Shown here one piece after another: positions 1 through 8,242 of a stretch of DNA of 33,590 nucleotides. This stretch comes from Saprospiraceae bacterium. GTDB lineage: Bacteria > Bacteroidota > Bacteroidia > Chitinophagales > Saprospiraceae. A program made the position numbers and the translations under genes. The stretch is taken from positions 1 through 33,590 of the forward strand of contig JAEUUU010000028.1 in the NCBI GenBank assembly GCA_016787345.1, read 5' to 3'. Each line of letters starts with the position of its first letter. Position 1 is the first letter of the stretch. Below the pieces are notes generated by a model, which was not told where the DNA came from, made no database searches, and was given only the letters and a program-made list of their open reading frames with translations.

Positions 1-3
1 GCC

Positions 4-43
4 AAAGAAAAAACCCTCGTAAGTCATTGACCTACAAGGGTTT
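4..43 (-). terminator. Intrinsic terminator of tRNA-Glu
   Basis: Read on the minus strand, a 16-bp stem (AAACCCT...AGGGTTT at its base, with a few G-U wobbles higher up) closes a short loop and is followed directly by a run of six T. It lies 14 bases past the tRNA 3' end. This is a standard rho-independent terminator. Confidence 0.85.
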
Positions 44-56
44 ATCCGAATTTTGA

Positions 57-131
57 TGGTAGCCCGTACGGGAATCGAACCCGTGTTACAGGAATGAAAA
101 TCCTGCGTCCTAACCCCTAGACGAACGGGCC
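57..131 (-). tRNA. tRNA-Glu (anticodon TTC), CCA encoded
   Basis: The minus strand folds as a full cloverleaf. The acceptor arm is GGCCCGT with ACGGGCT. The D arm is GTCTAGGGGTTAGGAC. The anticodon arm is CAGGA-TTTTCAT-TCCTG, which puts TTC at positions 34-36, and the T arm is CGGGTTCGATTCCCG. The 3' CCA is genomic (57-59). The acceptor begins with a G1-U72 wobble, which I regard as normal for Bacteroidota tRNA-Glu. It has its own promoter upstream and terminator downstream, so it appears to be a single-gene transcript. Confidence 0.97.
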
Positions 132-148
132 TTCTGGCGAAAGCGGGG

Positions 149-181
149 CAAAGATACGCGCGGACCGTTTTTATTTCCAAA
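149..181 (-). promoter_or_regulatory. Bacteroidota-type promoter for tRNA-Glu
   Basis: On the minus strand, TTTG (178-181) is followed after 21 nt by TATCTTTG (149-156), matching the TTTG/TAnnTTTG consensus. The predicted start lies about 10 nt before the mature tRNA 5' end. Confidence 0.7.
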
Positions 182-220
182 TACCTGTTTCAAATTTTTT
201 GAAAAAAATCTGATCCGGTC

Positions 221-1504
221 CTATAAACTCCATTTCAGCCCGTTTTGGTTCCGCGCATCGGGCACTATTTCCGTCCATACCAACCAGGCCGTGATCGCAG
301 TAGCCGCCAGAAACCAGCACAACAGCAGCACGGAAGCGCCCGACCACCAGGCGTCGAGGCCAAACCAGTCGCCTGTGCGCACGATCCAGTAGATGCCAAT
401 GCTGTTTTTCAGGGCTTCCCAGACCAATGCGGCCGGATTGCGGTCCATGAATTCGGTGTAACTGTATACGCTGATAAATACAAACGCACCGTACCAAAAG
501 ATACCGGGTGATCCGATTGGACCGAGCCGGGCAAAAAAATGAAACACCAGCAGGATCGCAAATGCAAACTGGACCCAGGCCCAGGTCTGCACCCGAACGG
601 AGTTGCGGGGCTCGTATTTTTCAAAATGGTAGATGTCATCGATCTTTTCTACCGGAAAACGGGCGGCTACGTCGGCAGGGCGCCAGCCGGTGGGCATCCA
701 CCAGATGCGCAGCTTGTCCCACCAGCTGCGGGCGCGCCAGGCGTCTTTGAACAGCAGCCACAGGTGCTGAAAATTAATTTTGATGGGGTTCCAGGTGTGC
801 GCCGGACGGGTAATGCCGTACACCGGCGGCACCTCGGGCAATTCTTCCTGAAAGGTGCCGAACAATTTGTCCCAGATGATAAAGATCTGCGAATGGTTGC
901 GGTCCATGTACTCCGGATTGAGGGCGTGATGTACACGGTGGTGCGAGGGCGTTACGATGATTTTTTCCAGAAAACCCATTTTCCCGATGTGCTGGGTGTG
1001 GTACCAGAACTGCATGAACAGGTGGATGGGCGCCACCACGGCGATCACCCCGGCAGGCACGCCCAACAGGGCTGCCGGCAGCAGGAAAAAGGTAAACAAC
1101 TGCACGAACGACGAAATACTTTGCCGCAGGGCACAGGCCAGGTTATAGTCTTCACTGCTGTGGTGTATGGCGTGTTTGTTCCAGAACAGGTTGATCTCGT
1201 GGCTCCACCGGTGCACCCAATAGCCCTGAAAATCGAGCACAACGAAGGCGACCAGATAGGTCAGCCAAGTCGATTCGATGCGATACAGGGCCACTTTGTC
1301 GAGCATCCAGGTGTAGGTCAGGATCGAGACGCTGAGCCCGAGCACGTCTTTTACCACGTTGGTAATGCCCGAACTGAGGCTGGAAATCATGTCCATGGGC
1401 CGCAGGGTATCTTTCCCTTTGCGCCAGCCATACCATTTTTCAAAAAATACCAGCCCTAGAAAGATGGGCATGGCGATGAGCAAAATTTGTCCGTAACATT
1501 CCAT
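221..1504 (-). CDS. Fatty acid hydroxylase / sterol desaturase family membrane protein
   Basis: A 427-residue polytopic membrane protein with the histidine clusters of the di-iron fatty acid hydroxylase/sterol desaturase superfamily: HRWSH at residues 98-102, HAIHH at 111-115, and HHRVHH at 188-193, with further His at 169, 172 and 204. These clusters are known to ligate two irons that use O2 to hydroxylate or desaturate lipids. About eight hydrophobic segments are visible, several of them C-terminal to the catalytic core, and the length resembles the alkylglycerol-monooxygenase-like branch. The substrate cannot be read from the sequence; carotenoid, sphingolipid or ether lipid are all possible. 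A promoter-like TAATTTTG lies only 4 nt before the ATG, so the mRNA may be nearly leaderless, or translation may start at Met12. Confidence 0.88.
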   Translation of the reverse strand: MECYGQILLIAMPIFLGLVFFEKWYGWRKGKDTLRPMDMISSLSSGITNVVKDVLGLSVSILTYTWMLDKVALYRIESTWLTYLVAFVVLDFQGYWVHRWSHEINLFWNKHAIHHSSEDYNLACALRQSISSFVQLFTFFLLPAALLGVPAGVIAVVAPIHLFMQFWYHTQHIGKMGFLEKIIVTPSHHRVHHALNPEYMDRNHSQIFIIWDKLFGTFQEELPEVPPVYGITRPAHTWNPIKINFQHLWLLFKDAWRARSWWDKLRIWWMPTGWRPADVAARFPVEKIDDIYHFEKYEPRNSVRVQTWAWVQFAFAILLVFHFFARLGPIGSPGIFWYGAFVFISVYSYTEFMDRNPAALVWEALKNSIGIYWIVRTGDWFGLDAWWSGASVLLLCWFLAATAITAWLVWTEIVPDARNQNGLKWSL

Positions 1505-1508
1505 GTGA

Positions 1509-1516
1509 CAAAATTA
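1509..1516 (-). promoter_or_regulatory. Possible -7 box (TAATTTTG) before the hydroxylase
   Basis: A perfect TAnnTTTG match on the minus strand, ending 4 nt before the ATG at 1504. No convincing TTG lies at the -33 distance. Just upstream, an 8-bp inverted repeat (ATTGGACA/TGTCCAAT, about 1533-1559) could be an operator or the end of the preceding transcript. Confidence 0.4.
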
Positions 1517-1576
1517 GAGACGGGATATGAAATGTATTGGACAGGAAAAAAAGTGTCCAATGAAAAACCTGTCCAT

Positions 1577-3391
1577 TCAAAGATACCGTTCCAGCAAACC
1601 GGCTACACGGCGCTGCACGTCGGGGTCGACCAGCAGTTCGGGGGCATGGTGTGGTTTTTTGCGGGCGTCGATCATCAAAGGGCCGGTGCAGCCCCAGTGT
1701 TTGTTTTCCACAAAGGCCCCTACCCCGTGCACATCGTGGCTCGGGTTGGCGCGGGTAAAAGTTGCCCAAAGAAAATTATTGAGCGTAGCGGCCGTAAACC
1801 GGCTGTCGTCGACCAGCACTACAAGCGGAATATGCTGCATATCAAGTCCTTTCAGGGTATCGCCGAGCGCTTCGACGTGTTGCAACGCTTCCTGGACGGT
1901 CTGGTACGCGGGCGCCTGCACGGCGAGGATACCCGGCTGGCAAAACTGCGGATCGGAAAATCCGGCAGGCAGGCGGAAACCGTCGGGCAATTCGGCCCGC
2001 AGTTTGCGGCGCTGCTCGCCCCGGCAGGCGATCACTACTTTGGAGCCTTCGTTCCAGCCGGAACCGGAATAATCGAGCGTGTCGATGGTCGTACGGGTCT
2101 GGAAATGCAGGTCACGCATCCAGTCGACCCGTTCCAGCACGTGTTGGAAAAAATGCGTGATGTCGTGGGTATCCAGTTGCGGGTTGTCGTCGGAGGCGGC
2201 GATAAAGAGGAATTTGGCCAGGGAAGTCTGTCCGGTGCCCAGGATGCGGTTGGCTATGGTCAAAATTTCCTCGGGCCGGCGCTCCCGAAATGGCATGTAG
2301 CGTTCATGCCCGATAGCCAGCAGAAGCGGGTGCACACCCGCGGCGTCGACCGCGTGCAGTTCTTTTAGTCCGGGAAATTCCTGGGGCGTGAGCGGGGCCA
2401 CCAGTTCGTGTATCAGCCAGCCGAAACTGCTGTCTTCCTGCGGCGGCCGACCTACCACGGTAAAATGCCAGAGCGGGTCTTTTCGGTGGTACACTTTATG
2501 CACCCTCATGACCGGGAAATCGTGCGCCAGCGAATAGTAGCCCAGGTGATCGCCGAAAGGCCCTTCGGGCTTTTTGACGTTTTTCAAAATTTCGCCGGTG
2601 ATAACGAAATCGGCATCGCTGCTGAGTACGTGCCCCTCGCGGCGCAGGTAGCGAAAACGACGGCCGGCCAGCATACCGGCGAAGGTGAGTTCGCTCAGAC
2701 CTTCCGGCAGGGGCATAATGGCGGAAAAGGCGTGACTCGGCAGTCCGCCAACAAAAATCGAGCAATGAAAGGGCTCTTGCCGGCGGTTGTATTTTTCATG
2801 GTGCACTCCAATGCCCCGGTGCAATTGGTAATGCATGCCGATTTCCTCATTGGGCACATAGTCGTTGCCCGACAACTGGATGCGGTACATGCCCAGATTG
2901 GAGTGCATCACGCCGGGCGTTTCGGGGTCTTCGGTGTACACCTGTGGCAAGGTGACGAATCCGCCTCCGTCCAAAGGCCAACTTTTGACCAAGGGTAACT
3001 GATCTATCGTGGTTTGCCCCCAGGTGACGGGCGCGCCAAGCAGGCTTTTTTTCGGAAGAGCTGACAAGGCGGTAAAAGGCGCGGAGAGGTAACGGCCGGG
3101 TCTTTTCAACAAGTTGGCCGGGTCTTTTTTCAGTTCGATGACGCGTTTGACGCGTTCGAGGGTGTGGCGAAAAATGAATGCCGTGCGTTCGTTTGTGCCA
3201 TAGAGGTTGCTGACGGCCTGAAATGGGCTGCCTTTTACCCGTTCGTACAAAATTGCAGGGCCACCCCGGTCGTACACTTGCCGGTGAATTTCGGCCATTT
3301 CCAGGTTGGGGTCCACTTCTTCACGGATGCGCAACAGTCGGCCGTTTTTTTCCAGATCATCGACGGCCTCGCGCAGGCTTCGGTATGCCAT
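1577..3391 (-). CDS. UbiD-family decarboxylase (large form)
   Basis: A 604-residue member of the UbiD family, which uses prenylated FMN to (de)carboxylate aromatic or unsaturated acids; in Bacteroidota the usual assignment is menaquinone biosynthesis. The active-site pattern is present: NLGMYRIQ places Asn165 and Arg170 as the expected metal/prFMN site, GEI places Glu267, and PEGPFGDH places Glu276 where E. coli UbiD has its catalytic Glu. It is about 110 residues longer than E. coli UbiD, mostly at the C-terminus (ENKHWGCTGP and after), as in Bacteroidota homologues I know of. I chose the ATG beginning MAYRSLREAV because a start at 3436 would read back through a strong hairpin. No UbiX-type prFMN synthase is in the window, so the cofactor must be made elsewhere. 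The substrate is inferred. Confidence 0.88.
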   Translation of the reverse strand: MAYRSLREAVDDLEKNGRLLRIREEVDPNLEMAEIHRQVYDRGGPAILYERVKGSPFQAVSNLYGTNERTAFIFRHTLERVKRVIELKKDPANLLKRPGRYLSAPFTALSALPKKSLLGAPVTWGQTTIDQLPLVKSWPLDGGGFVTLPQVYTEDPETPGVMHSNLGMYRIQLSGNDYVPNEEIGMHYQLHRGIGVHHEKYNRRQEPFHCSIFVGGLPSHAFSAIMPLPEGLSELTFAGMLAGRRFRYLRREGHVLSSDADFVITGEILKNVKKPEGPFGDHLGYYSLAHDFPVMRVHKVYHRKDPLWHFTVVGRPPQEDSSFGWLIHELVAPLTPQEFPGLKELHAVDAAGVHPLLLAIGHERYMPFRERRPEEILTIANRILGTGQTSLAKFLFIAASDDNPQLDTHDITHFFQHVLERVDWMRDLHFQTRTTIDTLDYSGSGWNEGSKVVIACRGEQRRKLRAELPDGFRLPAGFSDPQFCQPGILAVQAPAYQTVQEALQHVEALGDTLKGLDMQHIPLVVLVDDSRFTAATLNNFLWATFTRANPSHDVHGVGAFVENKHWGCTGPLMIDARKKPHHAPELLVDPDVQRRVAGLLERYL

Positions 3392-3414
3392 AAATCGTCG
3401 GTATTTAGGCACAA

Positions 3415-3458
3415 AACAACAGCCCCGGGGCGGCATTGTTGGCCCCGGGGCTGTTGTT
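3415..3458 (-). terminator. Strong hairpin between START gene and UbiD gene
   Basis: A perfect 16-bp inverted repeat (AACAACAGCCCCGGGG and its complement) with a 12-nt loop. On the minus strand it lies about 20 nt past the START-gene stop and is followed by TTTTG. It ends only 23 nt before the UbiD start codon, so it may end the upstream transcript, protect an mRNA 3' end, or lie in the UbiD leader. Confidence 0.75.
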
Positions 3459-3477
3459 TATTTTTAATCCAGATGAG

Positions 3478-4131
3478 TTACTCCTTAATGTAGGCCAGTT
3501 TGGCGCTTTGGTATTTGGGCTGCTGGAGCATCTGGCGGATGTTTTTAATCGTTTCCCGAGGGCCGGAATCGATCGCCATGTTGACCAGCCAGTCGGGCAA
3601 ACTGCCGCCGGGATCGGAATAGATGTAATATTCCACATACAACCATCCGCCGGCGCCCGGTATGATGGTCCATTTGGAATGGCAACTACGGATACGAATC
3701 ACGTCCTTGACCTCCGGAACCATACCGGTCATCGCCTGACTGGTAGCGGAAATGGCGCGGGTGTTGGGATCTTGTTTGACCACGGAGTGCATCACGATGT
3801 CGCGGTCGTTCATGGGCCAGGGAAAATCGAGCCGGGAGTAATAGTAACATTCCTGGTCGTTCACACGGCGCACCACTCGGGCTTCTGCGACTTTATAACC
3901 CCAAACCGGGTATTGATCTACCTCCGACAGCAATTGAACCATACCGGAGAGCGGCGCTTTCAGGGAAGTGACGAGTTTGAGTTCGTGAACATCGCTGGTT
4001 TTTCGGATATAGACTTTTACGGCCTCTTTTTCATTTTTAAAGACCCAGCCGTCGTTAGATTGGGCGAGCGAGGAAACGGCAAAGCTGAGGAATGCTCCCA
4101 CAAGGAACAGGGTATTCAGTTTAATCGACAT
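3478..4131 (-). CDS. Secreted START-domain lipid-binding protein
   Basis: A 217-residue protein. Residues 1-23 form a signal peptide (hydrophobic core, cleavage around SLA-QS), so it is exported. The rest matches the START/Bet v 1-like lipid-transfer fold: WVFKNEKEAVKVYIRK near the N-terminus, the typical PWPMNDRDIV segment in the middle, and a C-terminal helix with PDWLVNMAIDSGPRETI. START domains bind a hydrophobic ligand in a deep cavity; the ligand is unknown here. It follows the ABC exporter on the same strand with a gap of about 95 bp, so a shared lipid-related role is possible but unproven. A strong hairpin follows the stop. Confidence 0.85.
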   Translation of the reverse strand: MSIKLNTLFLVGAFLSFAVSSLAQSNDGWVFKNEKEAVKVYIRKTSDVHELKLVTSLKAPLSGMVQLLSEVDQYPVWGYKVAEARVVRRVNDQECYYYSRLDFPWPMNDRDIVMHSVVKQDPNTRAISATSQAMTGMVPEVKDVIRIRSCHSKWTIIPGAGGWLYVEYYIYSDPGGSLPDWLVNMAIDSGPRETIKNIRQMLQQPKYQSAKLAYIKE

Positions 4132-4225
4132 GGTTTTAGTTTAGTACAGGACGCAGGTCAAACGCCAAATCCGATCAGATTGTTGGCAATTACTACACTT
4201 AAAAAATCATGCCGTTTTTTCCGGA

Positions 4226-6013
4226 TCAACCGAGAACCGGTTCGAATTGTAATTTGGCCAGGCTGCTATAGACCCCGTTGTGCAGGGCTGAGAGTTCTTC
4301 GTGGGTGCCTTGCTCGACAATTCTTCCTCCTTCCAACACGAAAATGCAATCCACATCGCGGATGGTGGCCAGGCGATGCGCAATAATGATACTGGTACGG
4401 CCTTCCATCAAGTTGTTGAGGGCATCCTGTACGGTTTTTTCACTTTCGGCGTCGAGTGAAGAAGTGGCTTCGTCGAGCAGCAGGATAGCCGGATCGCGCA
4501 GGATAGCGCGTGCGATGGCGATGCGCTGACGCTGACCGCCCGACAATTTGATACCGCGTTCGCCTACGATGGTTTCCAGGCCCTCCGGGAAAGTCCGGAT
4601 AAAATCCCAGGCATTGGCTTTTTGTGCCGCGGCGACAATTTCAGCCTCCGTAGCCTCGGGTTTGCCGTAGAGGATATTTTCACGGATGGTGCCGCCAAAC
4701 AGGATTACTTCCTGCGGCACGATGGCGAAGTTTTGCCGGTAGGACTCCAGGTCATAGTTGTCGATAGCATGGCCGTCGACAAGTATTTGACCCTGATCGG
4801 GAAAATGAAATTGCAGCAACAACTGCATCAGCGTACTTTTTCCGGCGCCGCTTTGGCCCACCAGCGCCACTTTTTTACCCGAAGGAATATCAAAACTAAC
4901 GCCCTTGAGCACCTCCACATCGGAGCGGGTCGGATAAGCAAAATGAACATTATTGAACGAAACATCACCGCGCAGGTGCCCGACAACACGCTGATTGGCA
5001 GGGCGTTTTTCCGCCTCGCTTTGCGAATTCAGGATTTCGCGCACCCGCTCCGTCGCGCCTACCGCGCCCACCAGTTCGGTGTAGAAATTACCCAATCCGG
5101 CGATAGCCCCGCCGATGATGGCGGTATAGGTGACGAAGGAGATCAATTGTCCGGCCGTAATCTGACCCGTTTGCACCATGTACATGCCGTAGCCGATCAC
5201 GAAAAACAGGGCTCCGAACAACATCGTAATAATAAACACGGAAAACACGGCGCGGCCCTTGGCATAACGCATGGAAACCCGCACGACAGAATCGTTCGAT
5301 TTGGCGTAGCGGCGGCTTTCGAACAGTTCGTTGGTGAACGCTTTTACAGCGTGTATGCTTTGCAGAGTTTCGTCGAGGATGGTGTTCGACTGCCCCAACT
5401 GGTCCTGGCGTTCTTTCGACAATTTGCGCACCCAGCGCCCGAAGGCCATGGCGCCGATCACGATCAGTGGAAAAGTAGCGAGCATGACGCCGGCCAGGCG
5501 CGGTGACATAATCAGCAACACCCCGATGCCGCCGATCAGAATGATAATTTGCCGGATAAATTCAGCCAGAATGAAATAAAACGTGTTGTACAGTTTTTCC
5601 ACGTCGTTGGTCACGCGACTGACCAACTCGCCCACCCGGCTTTTTTCAAAAAACACGATTGGCTGGGAAATGAGCCTTTTGTACAAGGCCACGCGGATGT
5701 CGGCGGTGCCTTTTTCACTCACTTCTGCAAACATCAGCACCCGGAAATAAGAGACGACCGCCTGAAAAACAAGTACCCCGACCAACCACATGCCGATTTG
5801 CCAAAGGTCGACGTTGGGGCTCAGGCCCTGTGCGACATCAAGCATTTGCCCGATGATTTTCGGGAAAACCAGAAATACGGTACTGGAAAGGAATAACAAA
5901 ACAAGACCGGCAATGAATTGCCAGCGATAAGGTTTTACAAATGCAAATATTTTGAGGGCCTCTCGAAGGCTTTCGCGCGAGAGTTTGGGGCGGGTTGACT
6001 CTTTCTGATCCAT
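4226..6013 (-). CDS. ABC exporter, ABCB/MsbA-like half transporter
   Basis: A 595-residue fused transmembrane and ATPase half transporter that should act as a homodimer in the inner membrane. Six membrane segments lie in residues 30-315. The nucleotide-binding domain carries Walker A GQSGAGKST (386-394), the Q-loop Gln434, the signature LSGGQ (490-494), Walker B ILLLDEA (510-516) and the switch His546. All catalytic residues are intact. The family exports lipids, lipid A or hydrophobic compounds; MsbA-like lipid flipping is the usual guess, but the sequence does not settle the substrate. A TACATTTG promoter lies about 28 nt upstream. The secreted START-domain protein follows on the same strand. 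Confidence 0.92.
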   Translation of the reverse strand: MDQKESTRPKLSRESLREALKIFAFVKPYRWQFIAGLVLLFLSSTVFLVFPKIIGQMLDVAQGLSPNVDLWQIGMWLVGVLVFQAVVSYFRVLMFAEVSEKGTADIRVALYKRLISQPIVFFEKSRVGELVSRVTNDVEKLYNTFYFILAEFIRQIIILIGGIGVLLIMSPRLAGVMLATFPLIVIGAMAFGRWVRKLSKERQDQLGQSNTILDETLQSIHAVKAFTNELFESRRYAKSNDSVVRVSMRYAKGRAVFSVFIITMLFGALFFVIGYGMYMVQTGQITAGQLISFVTYTAIIGGAIAGLGNFYTELVGAVGATERVREILNSQSEAEKRPANQRVVGHLRGDVSFNNVHFAYPTRSDVEVLKGVSFDIPSGKKVALVGQSGAGKSTLMQLLLQFHFPDQGQILVDGHAIDNYDLESYRQNFAIVPQEVILFGGTIRENILYGKPEATEAEIVAAAQKANAWDFIRTFPEGLETIVGERGIKLSGGQRQRIAIARAILRDPAILLLDEATSSLDAESEKTVQDALNNLMEGRTSIIIAHRLATIRDVDCIFVLEGGRIVEQGTHEELSALHNGVYSSLAKLQFEPVLG

Positions 6014-6041
6014 AACGGAATATTATCGTCGGTCGGGCGGG

Positions 6042-6075
6042 CAAATGTAGGGCGATTGGCTATGAAAACGGGCAA
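6042..6075 (-). promoter_or_regulatory. Promoter of the ABC exporter gene
   Basis: On the minus strand, TTG (6073-6075) is followed after 23 nt by a perfect TACATTTG (6042-6049). The predicted start is about 25 nt before the ATG at 6013. Confidence 0.6.
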
Positions 6076-6153
6076 TTTATTGTCATGTTTCCGATGCCTC
6101 CAACTGCCCAGGAAGACGAACAAAACCGCTATTTACCTTAAACGACCTGTTGC

Positions 6154-6492
6154 TCAATGTACCCTGCCGCCATTTGGCACTTCCCGATCGGGCTGTAACA
6201 ACACGATTGCCCCTTCACTTTGTTCAAGCCCGAGCACCAAAACTTCTGAAAAATAATTGGCGATCTGTTTTTTGGGGAAATTACAAACCGCAACAACCTG
6301 GCGACCGATCAACTGATCCGGCGAATAGAGTTGCGTAATCTGCGCGCTGCTGTTTTTCAGGCCGAGTTCCGGCCCAAAGTCGATGCTCAGTCGGAAAGCG
6401 GGTTTGCGGGCTTGCGGGAAAGGGCGCGCATCCACAATCGTCCCGACCCGGATGTCGACCTTCCAAAAATCATCAAAGCTTATTTCCGTCAT
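6154..6492 (-). CDS. csaA: CsaA-type tRNA-binding-domain protein
   Basis: A 112-residue protein made of a single tRNA-binding (EMAP-II-like, OB-fold) domain, the normal size for CsaA. It opens with MTEISFDDFWKVDIRVGTI and has the family's later VVAVCNFPKK and SEVLVLG segments. CsaA proteins are homodimers that bind tRNA and have been described as export-related chaperones in Bacillus; the role in Bacteroidota is not clear. An upstream in-frame Met exists at 6561, but starting there would add 23 residues absent from the family. The gene is divergent from the OmpA-family gene, with a 104-bp shared upstream region. Confidence 0.9.
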   Translation of the reverse strand: MTEISFDDFWKVDIRVGTIVDARPFPQARKPAFRLSIDFGPELGLKNSSAQITQLYSPDQLIGRQVVAVCNFPKKQIANYFSEVLVLGLEQSEGAIVLLQPDREVPNGGRVH

Positions 6493-6524
6493 GGCGTGAA
6501 AGTTCAGTTTTTTTGGAAAAAGAC

Positions 6525-6564
6525 ACAACAAAGTGTTGTAAAATGTCGCTGTAATATACATTTG
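6525..6564 (+). promoter_or_regulatory. Promoter of the OmpA-family gene, with a palindrome over the -33 box
   Basis: TTG (6536-6538), 18 nt, then TACATTTG (6557-6564) is a good Bacteroidota promoter; the start codon is at 6597. The -33 TTG sits inside a small perfect inverted repeat, ACAAC-AAAGT-GTTGT (6525-6539), which could be an operator. Confidence 0.62.
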
Positions 6565-6596
6565 TGCCAGGTAATCTCCCCGCTCAACCCTTCATT

Positions 6597-7202
6597 ATGC
6601 ACTCAAAAACAATCATTTGGATCGCCTTCGCCGTCTGGAGCCTGATTTGCTGGCGCTGGTACGTATGCGGCATCAAAGACGCTTGTCATGCTACACCGGC
6701 CACGGCCACGGTTGCCACCGGAATAGAGGACGAAACACCCGCGGCTACCGAACCCGCCAACACACAACAGCAGCAGGCCGCGCCTTCGGCACAGCCCGCG
6801 CCGGCCAAAGCGCCTGCGCAAACGCAACTGCAGGAAGACGACATCAACTCTGTACAGGTTGTCGAATTGCCCGACCGGGTGGAAATTTATTTCCCCTACA
6901 ATTCCGTCCAGAAAGAGGAAAACGGCGCTATTGACGCCTACCTCAACAGTCTGGCCGCAACCCTGAAACAATCCGGTGGCAAAGTCACCATTGCCGGCCA
7001 TACCGACGGCATCGGCGACGCCCGTTCCAACAAGGAATTGTCGCTGTTGCGCGCCAAAAACATCCGCCGGATACTCGTCCAGAAAGGCGTCAAAGAATCG
7101 CAAATCAAACTCGTTGCCTACGGCGAAAGCAAAGCAGTCGCCTCCAACGACACGCCGGCCGGCCGGTATAAAAACCGAAGGGTCGTGATCCGGCTCGATT
7201 AA
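6597..7202 (+). CDS. OmpA-family peptidoglycan-binding envelope protein
   Basis: A 201-residue protein with three parts. Residues 1-30 are a membrane segment (IIWIAFAVWSLICWRWYVC), probably an uncleaved anchor. About 60 low-complexity residues follow, rich in Ala, Pro, Thr and Gln. The last ~110 residues are an OmpA C-terminal domain, with the GHTD strand, NKELSLLRA helix and NRRVVI end that bind diaminopimelate in peptidoglycan. The start at 6597 was preferred because the other candidate (6564) overlaps the -7 box. The gene is followed after 60 bp by the HhH membrane protein on the same strand, with no terminator between them, so they are probably one operon. Confidence 0.88.
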   Translation: MHSKTIIWIAFAVWSLICWRWYVCGIKDACHATPATATVATGIEDETPAATEPANTQQQQAAPSAQPAPAKAPAQTQLQEDDINSVQVVELPDRVEIYFPYNSVQKEENGAIDAYLNSLAATLKQSGGKVTIAGHTDGIGDARSNKELSLLRAKNIRRILVQKGVKESQIKLVAYGESKAVASNDTPAGRYKNRRVVIRLD

Positions 7203-7262
7203 ACCTCCGCGTTCCGGCAACATACCCGAATCCATTATCCGCCAACCATCCAAAACGACAAT

Positions 7263-8234
7263 ATGTTCCAACAAGATATCACCCTGGGCCCCGGTACCGG
7301 CACTTTCGCCTCCCATACCCTCGAAATTTTCATTATGCTCTTCGTGGCCTTCCTCATGGGCCTCTGGATGGGCTGGGCCCTGTGGAGCCGGTTCCGGCAA
7401 ATGGCCGAACGCCTGCAAAGTGAAAACAACAGCCTTACGCTGACGGTCAACAATCTTCGGAGCGAACTCGAAACGCTGCGCGGTAAAATCACCGCTCTCG
7501 AGTCGGATCGCTCGGAATGGACGATCCGTCACGATATTCTGGAACGCGAAAACACCGAACTGCGCCAACGCCTCTTGCAAAGCGAAGACGAAACCAGCCG
7601 TACGCAGGGCCGCAACCGCCAATTGGAAACCGAACTCGGCCTGTCGCAGTCGCCTGACATCGACGCCTCGGCTATTCCCCTGGAAATCAACACGGATACG
7701 CCGGAATCGGAAGACATTTGGGTGGCCGACCCGGAGACCGAACTGGCGGGCATGGCCGTAGAAGAAGCCACTGCCGACGCCGAACTGGTCGCCGAATTCG
7801 GCGATCACACGCCGGCATTCTCCTTCGAAATGGAAGAAACGACAAGCGAATTGCCTGTTGCCGAAGAAGAACCAGCCCTGACCGAAGAACCCGTCATTGA
7901 GGCAGAAACGCCCGTTGCGCCGATTGCCGTCGAAACGCCTGCCACGACCATCGTTGCCGCTGCAACCGGCGTACGCGACGACCTGAAAATCGTGGAGGGC
8001 ATCGGCCCCAAAATAGAAGAACTGTTGTTTCAAAACGGCATCCACAGCTATCAGCAACTCGCAGAAACCCCTGTGGAAACGCTCCGCGATATTCTTGCTT
8101 CGGCTGGTCCCCGATTTGCCATGCACGACCCCGGCACCTGGTCGGCCCAGTCGTTGCTGGCCGCCAACGGCGAATGGGAAAACCTGAAAGCTTATCAGGA
8201 TTTCCTGAATGCAGGCAAGCGCCCCGGCGCCTAA
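7263..8234 (+). CDS. Membrane-anchored coiled-coil protein with C-terminal helix-hairpin-helix domain
   Basis: A 323-residue protein. Residues 1-15 are polar, 18-40 a transmembrane helix (LEIFIMLFVAFLMGLWMGWA), 44-130 a heptad-rich coiled coil (RLQSENNSLTLTVNNLRSEL and on), 130-240 a very acidic Glu/Ala/Pro/Thr stretch, and 245-320 a compact HhH domain (LKIVEGIGPKIEELL, then AGPRFAMHDPGTW and WENLKAYQDFLNAG). This C-terminal module also occurs fused to other proteins, including some ribosomal L21-like ones; HhH folds commonly bind nucleic acid or act in protein contacts. It follows the OmpA-family gene, so a structural envelope role is plausible, but the function is unknown. The next gene ends head-on only 8 bp away. 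Confidence 0.85.
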   Translation: MFQQDITLGPGTGTFASHTLEIFIMLFVAFLMGLWMGWALWSRFRQMAERLQSENNSLTLTVNNLRSELETLRGKITALESDRSEWTIRHDILERENTELRQRLLQSEDETSRTQGRNRQLETELGLSQSPDIDASAIPLEINTDTPESEDIWVADPETELAGMAVEEATADAELVAEFGDHTPAFSFEMEETTSELPVAEEEPALTEEPVIEAETPVAPIAVETPATTIVAAATGVRDDLKIVEGIGPKIEELLFQNGIHSYQQLAETPVETLRDILASAGPRFAMHDPGTWSAQSLLAANGEWENLKAYQDFLNAGKRPGA

Positions 8235-8242
8235 AATGGATA

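Noticed and set aside
57-131. G1-U72 pair in tRNA-Glu as a sign of a degenerate gene
   Set aside because: All other stems and the anticodon loop are intact, CCA is encoded, and the same wobble is, as far as I know, normal for tRNA-Glu in this phylum.
6603-8126. Long 507-codon open frame on the minus strand opposite the OmpA and HhH genes
   Set aside because: It is the mirror of two well-supported genes, has a Phe/Gly/Arg-rich composition without domains, and no promoter; GC-rich antisense frames of this kind occur throughout the window.
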